NCBI GenBank assembly: GCA_964019155.1
Contig: OZ025244.1
Coordinates: 3,180,935-3,244,934 of the forward strand
Length of the DNA: 64,000 nt
DNA from: Osedax fenrisi
Taxonomy: Eukaryota; Annelida; Polychaeta; Sabellida; Siboglinidae
Reading direction: 5' to 3'
The stretch's first letter is position 1. Each line of letters starts with the position of its first letter. The notes beneath the pieces were generated by a model. That model had not been told where the DNA came from. It was given only the letters and a program-made list of their open reading frames with translations, and made no database searches. Below are positions 45,308-58,171 of this stretch, piece by piece. Both the position numbers and the translations under genes were made by a program.

Positions 45308-48300
45308 ATGAACTTGAATGAAATCTATCCGCAATTTAATGTTGATCAAATTAACAATTTTAGTTCCAATAATGATAGTTTTAATAATAATAATTTCTCA
45401 AATTGTAATTTTAATTTTCTCAATGAATCCAATTATTACACCTCAAATGAATGGAAGTTGAATTCTAATAAAAATAATTTATTTAATTTTAATATTATTA
45501 ACATCAATATTAGGAGTTTAAAAAAAATTTTTGATAAATTAATTATGTTTTTGAATACGTTTGATGATCATTTTGATATAGTTTCAATTACTGAAACATG
45601 GTTGAGTGATAATAATATTTTCATTTTTAATATTCCTGGTTATAACCATATATGTTCAAATCGTAAACATAAAAATGGAGGTGGTGTTTTAATCTATATA
45701 CGTGAACATTATCAATTTAATATTCTATCTACCATATCAAATAACTATTATGACAACATATCAATTGAAATTATTTTTGAAAAATCAAAAAACATTATTT
45801 TCAGTACAATATATTTTCCTCCTACTTTAGAAAAAATAGCTCACTCTACATTTATTGATTTCTTGATAAATAATTTTCAGCAACATGTTAGTAATGATAA
45901 AAAAATGATTATCTGTGGTGACTTTAATATTGATCTAGTGTATATAAATACAAATAAAGTGGCTAATACCTTTTTTGATACGATGATTTCACTAGGTTGT
46001 TCCCATCTAATTAATCTTCCAACTAGAATCGACACTAAACATAATTCTTCATCTATAATTGATAATATATTTACAAATTTTAATCTTAATATGAAAAGAT
46101 TTTCAGGAATAATTATTTCAGATATATCTGACCATTTTCCAATTGTTTTAAATTTACAATTGTCTACCAAACCTCAAGATAAAGTTAAATCTACTAAAAT
46201 CAAACAAAATCAAATTAATGATAGAACCATGTTTAATCTGTTTGAAATTTTAAAAATAACAAACTGGGAATTCACAAAAACTAACGATACAGAAAAATCT
46301 TGGAATTTATTCTGGAATACTTTATCTTAAATTTTGATAGATACTGTCCAAAAATTAATAAAGCCTCCCACAAAAATAAACTCATTCCATGGAATACTCG
46401 AGATCTTAAAAAGGCTTGTAGAAAAAAACAGATATTATATAAAAAATATAAAATATCTAAATCTGAAAATGACTTATTTATTTACAACATTTTTAAAAAT
46501 AATACAACATCTTTAGTTCGAGAAGCTAAGAAAAAGTATTATTCAAATCTGTTAAAAAATTGCTCTGATACAAAAAATACATGGAATGTACTAAATAATT
46601 TACTTAATGTTAAAAAAAAATTCAAACAACTACCTGACAATTTTAATGTAAATAATGTGAATATTGTTGATTCTAAACAAATTGCTAATGAATTTAATTC
46701 TTTTTTTAGAGACATTGGTTCTAATTTAGATAATAATATAAATAATTGTAATGATGATGACTTTAAATTCTTTTTACCTGAACATAATATACATAGTTTT
46801 TTTTTAACACCAGTAAGTTCAGATGAAATTATTAAAGTATTAAATGAATTCAAACCAAAAAAATCAAGAGATCATTATGGCATATCCATGCAGTTACTTA
46901 AATGTATTTTTCCTGTATTGGTTTATCCATTTGTTTTTCTTGTAAATTTATCTTTTGAATCAGGCGTTGTACCGGATTTCTTAAAATTATCAAATATTAC
47001 CCCTTTACTCAAAACTGGTGATGATACATTTTTTAATAACTATCGTCCAATTTCTCTCACCTGTCAATTCGCAAAGATTTTAGAATAAATATTTTATTCT
47101 CGCTTTTATAGTTTTTTATCATCTTTTAATATATTATCTCCTTCTCAATTTGGTTTTAGGAAAGGATTTTACAGTACATCACATGCAATATTTAACCTCC
47201 AGTCATAAATCAGTACCTGTTTTAATAATAACAATGTTGGCGCTATAATCTTTATTGATTTAAAAAAAGCATTTGACACAGTTAATCACAGAATATTACT
47301 TTTTAAATTAAAAAATATTGGAGTACGAGGCATTGCACTTAACTGGATAATGAGCTATTTAACAAATAGATATCAACAGTGTATATATAATGATGTAATT
47401 TCAGATAAACTAAAAGTCATAACGGGTGTACCCCAAGGCACCATCCTAGGACCCATTTTATTTTTAATTTATATTAATGATATTACAAAATCATCTTCTT
47501 TATGTAAGTTTACCATATTCGCAGATGATACTACTTTATATTTTGAAAATACATCAGCCGAATTACTTAATTATATTTGTCAAACTGAATTAAAAAATAT
47601 TAATAAATGGTTAATATATAATAGGTTATCATTAAATTTAAATAAAACTTGCTTTATGTCTATTAATTCAAGAACTATTATAAATATAAATTTAAATAAC
47701 AGAAATATTGAAAGAGTTACATTTTATAAATTTTTAGGCGTAATTATAGACGATATATTAAACTGGAAACAACATATCTTGTTTTTAAAATCAAAACTAA
47801 AAAAAATCATATGGATTACCAACATTATTTCCAAATTTATAAATAAAAAAGCATTACTTCATATATATAATTCCATATTCTTGCCTCATATAAAGTATTG
47901 TAACATATTTTGGGGAAATACATATAAATCTAATGTATCATGCATATATATTCTTCAAAAGCGAATGATAAGAATTATATGTAAAAAACATTTTTTACAT
48001 CATACTAATGGACTATTTATTGATAATTATTTATTAAAAATAAATGAAATTACATATATAAGTACATGTGAATTTATGTTTAAAATGTTCAATGATCTTC
48101 ATCCTGTTATAACAAATGCATTTTTTTCTGTAACTTCATCATCTCACAACACTAGGAGCATAAATAATTTCTCAATTATTAATTTCAAAAAAGAACTATG
48201 CAGAAGAACATTAATATACATTGGACCAATTACCTGGAATAAGCTTGATAATATTTTAAAAAATATTTCAAATTATAAATTATTCAGGAAACGTATGTAT

Positions 48301-48336
48301 ACACATTTGTTATCTTCTTACTCAGTATACTTATAA
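45308..48336 (+). pseudogene. LINE ORF2: apurinic-type endonuclease plus reverse transcriptase, broken at three places
   Basis: The endonuclease comes first (IRSLKKIFDKL, ITETWLSD, GGGVLIYIR, CGDFNIDL, SDHFPIV), then the reverse transcriptase (ITPLLKTGD, NNYRPISLT, QFGFRKGF, IFIDLKKAFDTVNH, GVPQGTILGPILF, catalytic FADDTTLY, FLGVIIDD) and a C-terminal ITWNKLDN tail. This is a CR1/L2/Jockey-like order. Damage: a one-base frameshift at about 46320-46330, TAA at 47086-47088 and TAA at 47206-47208. The catalytic box is intact, so inactivation is recent. Confidence 0.9.
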
Positions 48337-48890
48337 TCTAAATCTCATTTTTCTAATTTTATATCTTTTATCATGTCTTTTATCTAATATTGTATTATAT
48401 ACTAAGATACACATTTTATTCTTATTTTAATTTATTGACGTTTATGTAAAAATTAAAAAAAAATTAATACTTTTGAGTGTTTTACTTTACAATATTTTAT
48501 TTCCCCGACATTAATAATATTATTTTACTGAATTTTTGCATTTTATATTTGAATTTACTTTCATGTTTTCTTTCTTTTTAATTGACGTTTATATAAAAAT
48601 AATAAAATTAAAAAAAACTGTTAGGTATTTCTTTTTTCTTTAGTATTTTCTTTAGTATTTTTTATTTCCCTCTGACTAATAATATTATTTGACTTTATTT
48701 TTAATTACATAAACATTTTGTATTGAATCTTTTTTCTTGTATACTTGATTATACTTCTTTGTTTTATTTCTCTTTATTGACACTTATATAAAAATTAGTA
48801 ATTAAACTAACATTTCAGTTTGAACAAATATTTTACATTCTTTACATTATTATAAAGTATTACAAAAAAATTCCTAAAACTTATTTACTG

Positions 48891-48921
<31 letters not shown>

Positions 48922-49334
48922 TTACATACAGTTCTTACCATCTTTCTAGATATTCTTTTTGTTATGTTTTATTCAGTTTTATTTAGTTTTACTTCATTTT
49001 ACTTCATTTTTGTCTTCTTTTATACTAATACATCTATATTTTTGTTTAGTGTATTATTTTATAGTACTTATTATTTATTTTAGTTATTTATTTATAAATA
49101 ATTAAATGATGATTACATAATTTTATGGCAAGTTCAAACAATTTATATTATTTTTCTATTTTATTCATTGTATTGTATCTATGTAAACAGGAAGTCATCT
49201 AATATTTTATAATATTTTATTTATTTAGTTTTTTTTTTTTTTGAACTTGCTTTAAAATTAAGGGTAATTGTCTCGATAAGCTTTAGCTTCTACAATAACC
49301 CTGGTGCAAACCTAAAAAATCTGATAATAATAAT

Positions 49335-49335
<1 letters not shown>
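48337..49335 (+). mobile_element. LINE 3' UTR with tandem units, A-run and 3'-terminal hairpin
   Basis: The phrase TTGACGTTTATRTAAAAATWA (or TTGACACTTATATAAAAATT) occurs three times at 48435, 48580 and 48778 with similar flanks, so the UTR contains degenerate units of about 150-200 bp. An A29 run lies at 48893-48919. The end at about 49262-49333 folds as GGGTAAT...ATAACCC with an inner AAGC-TTTA-GCTT stem, followed by AAATCTGATAATAATAATA. Confidence 0.6.
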
Positions 49336-49339
<4 letters not shown>

Positions 49340-49369
<30 letters not shown>

Positions 49370-49472
49370 CTATATATCATCTAATAATAATAACCCTTCA
49401 TTACGCTTGTCTTCAGTATTATTTCTAAAGATATAGTCGTTTATAAATTAGCTCTATATTATATATATACAC

Positions 49473-49507
<35 letters not shown>

Positions 49508-50481
49508 CTAATAATAATATACATATTTTAGCTAGTTATTCGAAGTAATAAATATATTGAATTATGACTCACACATGCAATGCACGAAGTTAGGTCGTAC
49601 AATGCACAACATGCATCTACCATATTATAGTATATACTATATAATGTATATATCGACAATAACTATATACGTTACTCTATATCAGTCAATAATCTTGGAA
49701 TTGTATTAGATTTATAAGTTCCATTTATTTCTCAAATATCAGGTTTAACCAAATATTTACATGTTTAATTATACATGCTTATACGTATACATGCTTATAA
49801 GTATACTTCTATATCTTGTATACTATGGTATACCTTCAATATCGACAGGTATTGCTAAGCTTCTAGTAACATAACTTATACTACCTACATTAGATTACTG
49901 TACTTCTAATATTAATGTTAAACATTATAATACCTAATAGGATGTCAACATTCCTTATAACTTTTACACATGTATTCTGATCGTCTCAAAGTCAACATCA
50001 CTACATTAATGTAGGAATTCCTATCTTTACATGCACTTATTACATTGACGCCAACTTAAACACGGATAAACTATAGCATGTGTATGTTAAGCAACCATGC
50101 CAGTCATCACAGTCAACCTAGTTACATACACATACTATAGGATTAGTATATTAAAACAACGCCGATAATAAAATTATATAAGAGAAACTAGCCTTACCCG
50201 ACCCGGCGTTGCTCGGTTTTTGATTATTTCCCATTTATTAATTATAGCTATTCCTGATTTTGCATTGCTGATATTTAAATTTGTCCTAGCTAATATTTAC
50301 TAATTATAACTGAATCCGATCTAGATATGTTCGTTTTAAATATGTATTCGTAAAATCGTTGGTAAAAATATAAAAAGTAGTATACAAGTAGTACTACTAA
50401 TAGTATACAAGTCATCTCGCCCAATACGACTTTGCCATAAGTACACCCTATCTATCGCCGCTTATCGTACATTATCTGTAA
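49340..50481. other. Host DNA between the LINE and the Gypsy element
   Basis: Mainly AT-rich. A GC-richer phrase CCTTACCCGACCCGGCGTTG, continuing CTCGG, at about 50192-50217 resembles a short dispersed sequence, but no element boundary can be drawn. No gene recognised. Confidence 0.4.
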
Positions 50482-50486
50482 TATAG
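50482..50486 (+). repeat. Target site duplication TATAG, left
   Basis: TATAG directly precedes the 5' LTR and is repeated at 55167-55171 directly after the 3' LTR. Five bases is usual for Ty3/Gypsy integrases. Confidence 0.88.
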
Positions 50487-50705
50487 TGTGACGGTATCCA
50501 ATAACAACTATAATCAAAGATTATAACAGGATACTGAACCCTGACATGTAAACATCACTCAATTTATATACGTCATCAACTAAACTAAACTTTATAAACT
50601 AATACATATAATCATACTATCCGGTCAACTAAAGCAAGGTAAGCAACTATTAGCATATTAGTAGCTTAGCAAATATTAATAAGCCTTAACACACGACACG
50701 TTATA
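50487..50705 (+). repeat. 5' LTR of the Gypsy element (219 bp)
   Basis: Begins TGTGACGGTATCC and ends CACGACACGTTATA. It differs from the 3' LTR at two positions (ACAACTATAATC against ACAATTATAATC, and CATCAACTAAAC against CATCAAATAAAC). Confidence 0.95.
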
Positions 50706-50723
50706 TGGTGACAGCGGCTATTA
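50706..50723 (+). promoter_or_regulatory. Putative primer binding site
   Basis: TGGTGACAGCGGCTATTA starts at the first base after the LTR. TGG followed by a GC-rich stretch is the usual form of a tRNA primer site. The tRNA was not identified. Confidence 0.65.
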
Positions 50724-50879
50724 TATCGATTATAATAATTTTTATAAATTTTTTCGTATAAAATATTTATTTATTTATTTATTTATTATTTTGAAAAATT
50801 GATAATATTAATTATAACATATATAGATATTATTATTTTACTAAATTGTATTCACGGAATATAAAATACAACATAAGTA

Positions 50880-51323
50880 ATGGCAGGATTAAAAGCACCG
50901 GAAGAGTTTGATCTAGATAGTTCTAATGCGAAACAAGAATGGATAGAACAATATGACCTATATGCGTGCGCAACAGAATTAGATTCAAAGGACGAGAAAA
51001 TACAGATAGCAACCTTATTGACATGCATTGGTGCATGTGGACGCAAAATATATGCAACGAGCACATTGGATAAAAAGGACAAAGCTATCATGATAAAAGT
51101 AAAGGAAATGTTTAATAAATATGTAACACCTTTAATAAATATACCATACGAAAGATGTGTATTTAATAGAAGAATTCAACAGCAGCACGAGACATTTGAT
51201 CAATTCCTAACAGAAATTCGGAGGCTAGGAAACAGATGTGAATTAGAGAACATCACCGCAGATGAAATACTGAGAGATAGGTTATTACTAGGATTACGCG
51301 ATGAAAACCTAAGGAAACGACTA
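50880..51323 (+). pseudogene. Gypsy gag, N-terminal part
   Basis: The frame opens MAGLKAPEEFDLDSSNAKQE and continues with a capsid-like helical region (FNRRIQQQHETFDQFLTEIR, LGLRDENLRKRLL), typical of gag in K02A2.6-like Ty3/Gypsy elements of invertebrates. It runs into a palindrome at 51324 that inverts the following coding sequence, and the frame stops shortly after. The rest of gag resumes in another frame beyond the palindrome. Structural precursor of the virus-like particle; here non-functional. Confidence 0.88.
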
Positions 51324-51449
51324 CTGCAGTTTCATCTAGATGACAATTATTTATTAAAGATTTTAATGTTAATTTGTTGTCTTTCATGAAAGACAACAAA
51401 TTAACATTAAAATCTTTAATAAATAATTGTCATCTAGATGAAACTGCAG
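51324..51449. repeat. Perfect 126-bp palindrome within gag
   Basis: Two 63-base arms are exact reverse complements with no spacer; the centre is TTTCA|TGAAA at 51386/51387, and each outer end is CTGCAG. The right arm is coding in the gag frame of the downstream part (DNKLTLKSLINNCHLDETAE); the left arm is its inverted copy. This breaks gag. Confidence 0.97.
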
Positions 51450-54400
51450 AGGAACAAGATTATTCCATGCATATTAAGCAAGAAGTAAACTATATGAAAG
51501 AGAGAAAACCCTACAAAAAAGCAGAACAAAGTCATGAAAAACATGCAAATAAAAAATTGTCGAAATGTAAATTCTGTGGAACCGAACATGTATGGAAGAA
51601 AGAGTTGTGTCCGGCGTTCAACAAAACGTGTTCAAACTGTGGAAAACTAAATCACTTTAGGAAACAGTGCAGACAACAAGGGAAACGAAGAGACGAAACC
51701 AATTGTATATATACAGTTAGCGGTAAAGTGGCAAGTATTAAAGAGATTGCCATAGAAAATCAAATAACTTTGAATACGAAATATGGGAAGATCACGTTAC
51801 AGATAGACACCGGGGCCACATGCAATGTAATACCAAAACATATATATATTAAGTTAATAGGGGATAATACACTGATGAACATAAGAGCATCAACTGTGAA
51901 ACACATATCAGTATACGGAGAAGGCAAGTGGCCAGTAGTAGGAGAAATTCTATTGGCGGTAAATCGAAAGAAAGAAAAATGCACAATATGAGGATTAGTG
52001 GTAGAAGGTAAACAATTTCATCCTATATTAGGTAAAAGGGCCTGTGAGAAGTTGAAATTAGTGAAAATAATTGATAATGATTCCATTAATCAGATAAAAT
52101 CAACCGAAGAACTGATGACAAAAGAAATGATGGTGAAAGAATACAAAAAAGTATTCAATGATAATGTAGGAGAACTGGAAAGAGAATACAAAATTAAGAT
52201 GAAAGAGAACGCAAAGTCAGTGAAACACGCACAAAGATAAATAGCAATACCGCTACAAGAACAAGTGAAAACGGAATTAGATGAATTGGAGAGGCAAGGA
52301 ATACTAAGACAAGTGACTATACCAACGCCTTGGATTTCGTCACTAGTCATTACTAAAAAAAAGTCGGGAAAAATCAGGTTATGTTTAGATCCGAAAGATC
52401 TAAATGAAGAGATTGAAAGAGAAAATTATCCATTACCTACAATAGAAGACATTGCGACCAAACTGCATAAAGCTAAGGTATTCACAGTGCTGGATGTAAA
52501 AAATGGTTTCTGGCATGTGAAACTAGCTGAAGAATCTAGCTATTTGACGACATTCAACACACCATTTGGCCGTTATCGCTGGATAAGGATGCCATTCGGG
52601 TTATGTTCGGCTCCTGAAATATTTCAAAGGCGTATGCATGAAATGGTGGAAGGCATGGATGGAATCGAAGTTATAGCTGATGACTTTCTAATATTTGGAT
52701 GCGGAAATACCCAACAAGAAGCAATAAGGGATCATGATAAAATATTGAGAAGATTTTTAGTCAAATGTGAGAAACAGAATCTACATTTAAATAGCGCCAA
52801 AGTAAAATTAAGAGAATCTACAGTAACTTATATTGGTCACAATTTATCAGCTGATGGAGTACAACCAGGATAAGACAAACTGAATGCCATTCTACAGATG
52901 CCGTCTCCGAGAGATCCAACTGAAATAAAAAGATTTCTTGGAATGGTTCAATACATAGATAAGTTTATCGATGGGTTAAGCACAAAAACAGTGAACATGA
53001 GGAAACTGATTAGGAAAGACGTTGTATGGAACTGGACACAAGAAAAAGAAGAAGAATTCAACAATTTAAAAACCAGCATCACAACAACACCCACACTAAA
53101 ATACTACAATGTAAAGGAAGAAGTAATCATACAATGTGATGCATCCAAATACGGACTAGGTGCGGTGCTACTCCAACAAGACAGACCAGTGGCTTATGCA
53201 TCAAAATGTTTAACTGAAACTGAAGTTATGTACGACCAGATAGAAAAGGAGATGCTAGCTATTGTATTTGCTTGTAAGAAATTTAGACAATACATATATG
53301 GTAAACCAAACATAATAATACACACCGATCATAAGCCACTCATAAGAATCATCAAGAATCCACTAAATGACATATCAACTAGGTTACAGAAGATGCGACT
53401 AAGATTGCAGCAATATGACATCAAACTAGAATTTATACCAGGAAAGGATATCAAGATAGCGGATACCTTGTCGAGGGATCTCCAAATGAAAAAAGAGCTA
53501 GAAGATTTGTTACCGGAAGTGGTAAATACAATAACATTAGCGATAACTGAAGATAAAAAGAATAAACTAAAAGAACAAACGAACAAAGATGAAATATGCA
53601 CAAAACTGATAGAATATACAGAAGAAGGTTGGCCTAATAAGAATGAAATACAGGAAACTATAATGCCGTATTACTCTATAAGAAATACAATTACCCACAT
53701 AGACGGTCTAATTTTTAAAGATCAGTTATTAATTGTACCAAATACACTAAGAAAAGATATGATGCAACAAGCACATGCGGCTCATGGTGGTATTGGTGCC
53801 TGTAGGCGTTGCCTAAGGGTCATAGCATACTGGCCAGGAATCAACAATGATATAGAAAACTACATAAAATCTTGTCCATCGTGCATCAAACATAGTGAAA
53901 TTCAAAATAAGAAAGAACCACTATTACAACATGCAAGAGGAGAAACTCCATGGTCAAAAATCGGCATAGACTTATGCCAATTAGACAATAGAATCTTAAT
54001 AATCGTTATAGACTACTATTCAAATTTTCTATCAGTAGAGAAATTAAGTATAACAACAAGTAAGGAAGTAATTAAAACGTTATTAAAGATGTTTGCTATT
54101 CATGGTATACCGCAAGAGATTGTCACAGACAATGGACCACAATTCCGAAACGAGTTTAGAAACTTTACACAACAATTAGATATCAAACACATTGCAACTA
54201 GTCCTTACCACCCTCAAGGTAATGGAAAAGCTGATAATGCAGTAAAGACAACTAAGCGAATATTCAAAAAATGTAATGGCTCTGAACAACTAGCAATACT
54301 TGAGCACAATAATACAACAACAGAAGTATTACATTTAAGCCCAGCAGAGATCATGTTTGGAAGGAAATGCAGAACAAAACTGATGGTACTGAAGAAGGTT

Positions 54401-54760
54401 TTAAAACCAAGACATGAACTAAAGGACATGGAGGAACAAAGAGAAATAAAGTTGAGAAAACAGAAAATATATTATGATAGAGGTGCAAAGAAGAAACAGA
54501 AAATAGAAAATCAAGATGAGATAATAATAATAAAACCAGGGGAAACTACATGGAGTGAAGGTAAAATCACTGAAGAAATAAGAGATAGATCTTATAAAGT
54601 GGAGGTAGATGGAAAGAGTTAGGTCAGAAACAGAATAGACATACAAACACTAATTAACAAGAACAAAGATGAAGAGAAAGAGGTAAACAATGAAGAAGAG
54701 GAGACGATTAGACGGTCAGGTAGAAAAAGGAATAAGCCTGAACGCTATCGGGAAGAGTAA
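51387..54760 (+). pseudogene. Gypsy gag C-terminus (zinc knuckles) and pol: protease, reverse transcriptase, RNase H, integrase
   Basis: One frame holds all domains. Nucleocapsid: CKFC...H...C and CSNCGKLNHFRKQC. Protease: LQIDTGATCNVI. Reverse transcriptase: WISSLVITKKKSGKIRLCLD, FTVLDVKNGFWHV, MPFGLCSAPEIFQ and the catalytic VIADDFLIF. RNase H: VIIQCDASKYGLGAVLLQQD, TDHKPL, ADTLSRD. Integrase: an HH-CC zinc region (AAHGGIGACRRC...CPSCIKH), IGIDLCQ, VTDNGPQF and HPQGNGKADNAVK (D,D-35-E). Premature stops: TGA 51989, TAA 52238, TAA 52871 and TAG 54620. The natural end is TAA 54758 after a RRSGRKRNKPERY tail. Replication-defective copy; the domain order places it in Ty3/Gypsy. Confidence 0.93.
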
Positions 54761-54930
54761 ATATCTTCCAAAAATAGGGATGGTTTTGTTTCTTTTATTC
54801 ATTTATATTTTTATATTACTTTCGTTTCATTAAATACATTATTATATCTTACTATTATTATCCTACTATATACTATTATTATTATACATGCTAAGGTTTG
54901 CTAAGCTACTATATATGACTATAGCTGCTT

Positions 54931-54947
54931 GCAGAAAGAAAAGGAGA
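54931..54947 (+). promoter_or_regulatory. Polypurine tract
   Basis: GCAGAAAGAAAAGGAGA lies directly before the 3' LTR and would prime plus-strand DNA synthesis. Confidence 0.85.
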
Positions 54948-55166
54948 TGTGACGGTATCCAATAACAATTATAATCAAAGATTATAACAGGATACTGAAC
55001 CCTGACATGTAAACATCACTCAATTTATATACGTCATCAAATAAACTAAACTTTATAAACTAATACATATAATCATACTATCCGGTCAACTAAAGCAAGG
55101 TAAGCAACTATTAGCATATTAGTAGCTTAGCAAATATTAATAAGCCTTAACACACGACACGTTATA
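54948..55166 (+). repeat. 3' LTR of the Gypsy element (219 bp)
   Basis: Same ends as the 5' LTR, two mismatches in 219. It is followed by TATAG at 55167-55171, the right target duplication. Confidence 0.95.
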
Positions 55167-55171
55167 TATAG

Positions 55172-55486
55172 CATAGAGCCTTCTCAATGTATTGGTTTAA
55201 AGCTTGGAATATACTTCCATATACCAAAGGGCTTTGCTTATATACTACTCTTCGATCAATCAAATAAACAACGTTATTCCAACATATGCTTGACCATTCT
55301 TTTATTCGGTTTACTATAATAACAACTAGGTCAACATAAACGTTAATAATCTAGTCTGCATTGTATGTACGGCGTAAAATGTACGGTAGCATATTATTGA
55401 CGAAGTTATATCAAAGTTTTGCGAAGCAGAAAAATCGTTGGTTATATTCGAATATCAAGATGTAATCTTATATAAACGTACGAGCG

Positions 55487-55493
<7 letters not shown>
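55172..55493. other. Host flank with a MITE A terminal-repeat-like sequence
   Basis: CAAAGTTTTGCGAAGCAGAA at about 55414 resembles the right terminal repeat of MITE family A (CAAAGATTTTGCGAAGCAAA on that strand). Otherwise nothing recognised. Confidence 0.35.

Positions 55494-55568
<75 letters not shown>
55494..55568. repeat. (TA)n microsatellite
   Basis: A TA run of about 75 bases, then short GTATAC/GTATACACTATATAG palindromes. Confidence 0.93.
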
Positions 55569-55571
<3 letters not shown>

Positions 55572-55654
55572 TATACAGTGTATACTATACACTATATAGT
55601 TTACAGTATAGAGTTTTCAGTTTGAAGTGTACAGTGTATACTAACATATTAGCA

Positions 55655-56145
55655 GAGTTTGTGGACTTCACCTTAACGGAGTTAGTGGACGTAACCGGAA
55701 TCGGTTTAGTGGGCGTAACCGTAACTGGTTTAGTGGGCGTAACCTTAACGGAGTTAGTGAGCGTAACCGGAATTGGTTTAGTGGGCGTAACCGGAACTGG
55801 ATTAGTGGGCGTAACCGGAACTGGGTTAGTGGGCGTAACCTTAACGGAGTTAGTGAGCGTAACCGGAATTGGTTTAGTGGGCGTAACCGGAACTGGATTA
55901 GTGGGCGTAACTTTAATGGAGTTAGTGAGCGTAACCGGAATTGGTTTAGTGGGCGTAATCGGAACTGGATTAGTGGGTGTAACTGGAACCGGGTTTTGGG
56001 GAATAACCGAAACGGGGTCAGTGGGCGTAACCGGAATCGGTTTACTGGGCGTCACATTAACTGGGTTAGTGGGCGTAACCGGTACTGGGTTAGGAGGCGT
56101 CACCGGAATCTGATTATTGGGTATCACCGGAACATTAATACTGGG
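55655..56145 (-). repeat. 24-bp minisatellite, about 20 units, open in both strands
   Basis: The unit on the + strand is TTAGTGGGCGTAACCGGAAC plus TGGA, with variants TTAACGGAG and TTGGTT. On the - strand it encodes PVTPTNPV-type octapeptides (up to 192 codons, from a possible MMVPTSPSINVPVIPNNQIP start at 56163 downward), on the + strand LVGVTGTG. There is no signal peptide, neighbouring exon or splice signal that I can defend, so it is listed as a repeat; a proline/threonine-rich secreted or structural protein is the alternative. Confidence 0.85.
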
Positions 56146-56164
56146 CGATGTAGGCACCATCAAA

Positions 56165-58050
56165 CTGTAGGAATGTGTGTTTGTGTTTGTATACGTGCGT
56201 ATGTATGTGTGTATTAGTGTATGTATTGCGAATTGCGTGATGTGACTGTGTGTGTGCGCGTGTATGTGCGTGTGTGTGCGTGTAGTTATTTGTGTACTAG
56301 TTGATATTGTTGTTGTTAAATAATTTATTCAATAAACGAATTATATATAAAATAAAATATAATCTAATATAATATAATCATAATAACCATTCACTTGGCT
56401 TTTCTTCGGTTCCGCTACTAAAAGTAATATTGTTCATACATTATCTACATGTATGCTTTAATAATAACGCTTTAATAATAATATCATATATGTTAACATA
56501 ATGTCAAATAAATATTCAAGAACATAATGTTAACCACACGTTTATTAAATACACATTATAATACCTACGATAAGATATCATAGAATATATCATAGCCTAT
56601 ATATATATTATTATATTAATTATTATTTGATTTAGGCAATGCCAGGGAAATTATAGAAGCAATATTGATTATCGAGAAAATTACCCCTTTATTAATACGA
56701 TAAGTTTCATTATAGATAAGAGTAATCTATAAATAATTCTATTGTAATAGTATGACTATATAAATATTATATGTTCATATATATCCTGTAATTATCCTGG
56801 GAAATTCACTACACATTATACGATCTTACTAATGCTTACTTATTAATTAGACGGTTTAAAGGTAAATATATATACATTCTATCCTCTGTTCGCTTGCCCG
56901 TACACCGATATATTATCATTATCCTTGCCACTTTAATCCATTACTTCCCAATACTTCATCCATTACTTGCATTACTTCCCATTACTTCATCCACTACTTC
57001 ATCCACTTCACACACACACACACACCTACATATATATATATATATTACCTCCAACAGATAATATATGTTGTACTTTTAGTAATATCATCGTATATCTATA
57101 GATATCATATAGGTATAATGTATAAGGTATACCTTCTACTTAATTATGAGTCATGCAATAACCTACGAAGTGATCCTATTACAATTTATCCCTCTCTTAG
57201 TTGTATTTACATAGATATAATATACAATTATTTTAATATGGAACTTTTTCTACATAATCTAAAAATTGCCACCATCACTCACACACTGAACAAACGACTG
57301 ATCATAACTCGTTAGATACTTGCCATTCAATATCAAAACTATATATATATATATATATATATATAAGAATAAGTATTACAAAAGTTGTTTAAAAATGATT
57401 ATCACATATTAAAATTAAAATATCTTTGATACCTAGCAGAGCTTTTTACGCCGAAGTCACTCATTAGTATTCGCGTGACTCCATTTTATTTTATTTGTCA
57501 CGTGGTTACAACTAATCCTCTATACTTGTTATAAACTAGTTATCCGAGATCGACCAAGTGTATCTGATCCTCTTAACCATGATATATGTTCATCCTGACC
57601 AGGTATACTAGAACTTTTATCTATAGATAAAGTTCTATAGAACTTTTTTAAATGATTTCCACCATACTATTTAAATGACAATTGGAAGGAAATAGTTAAA
57701 CCATTACATCTATATCCATAATTGAAAGTACAGTCGGTGTAATTCCAAAAACTATTATCTATACTATTATTTATTTATACTATATATTATCATTATATTT
57801 CTGATATTATTATTACAACACTTCCTAACGTCCATTGACTAAATAATTGAAAGAAATTAATAATTGAAAATTATTAGAAGAATTAGATGTATTCATGTTA
57901 ATATATAAGTATTTAGCTATACCTACTGAGAATTAGGCATACTTAATATAATAGGAGCCGTTATCATATAGAATTTGAATATGTTATTAAATCTTATTCA
58001 CAGTTTGGAGGAAAATTGATAGGGAAGAAGAAAAACATATTAATGTCATC
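56165..58050. other. Intergenic stretch, no gene recognised
   Basis: A GTGTGCG-rich simple repeat at 56180-56290 is followed by AT-rich DNA. At 56880-57030 the + strand is pyrimidine-rich, with ATTACTTCC and CATCCACTACTTCATCCACT units ending in (CA)n, resembling the acceptor-side repeats in the two host genes, but no exon follows that I can recognise. Confidence 0.45.
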
Positions 58051-58051
58051 C

Positions 58052-58128
58052 GCATAAATATGAGAGTGATAATTAATACTTCAAATTATATTAAATATAT
58101 TTTGATATATATATATATATATATTATA

Positions 58129-58171
<43 letters not shown>

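Noticed and set aside
51387..54760. Alternative genetic code reading TAA/TAG/TGA as amino acids
   Set aside because: Both host genes use ordinary code and standard terminators; the in-frame stops occur only in transposon copies and are simple decay.
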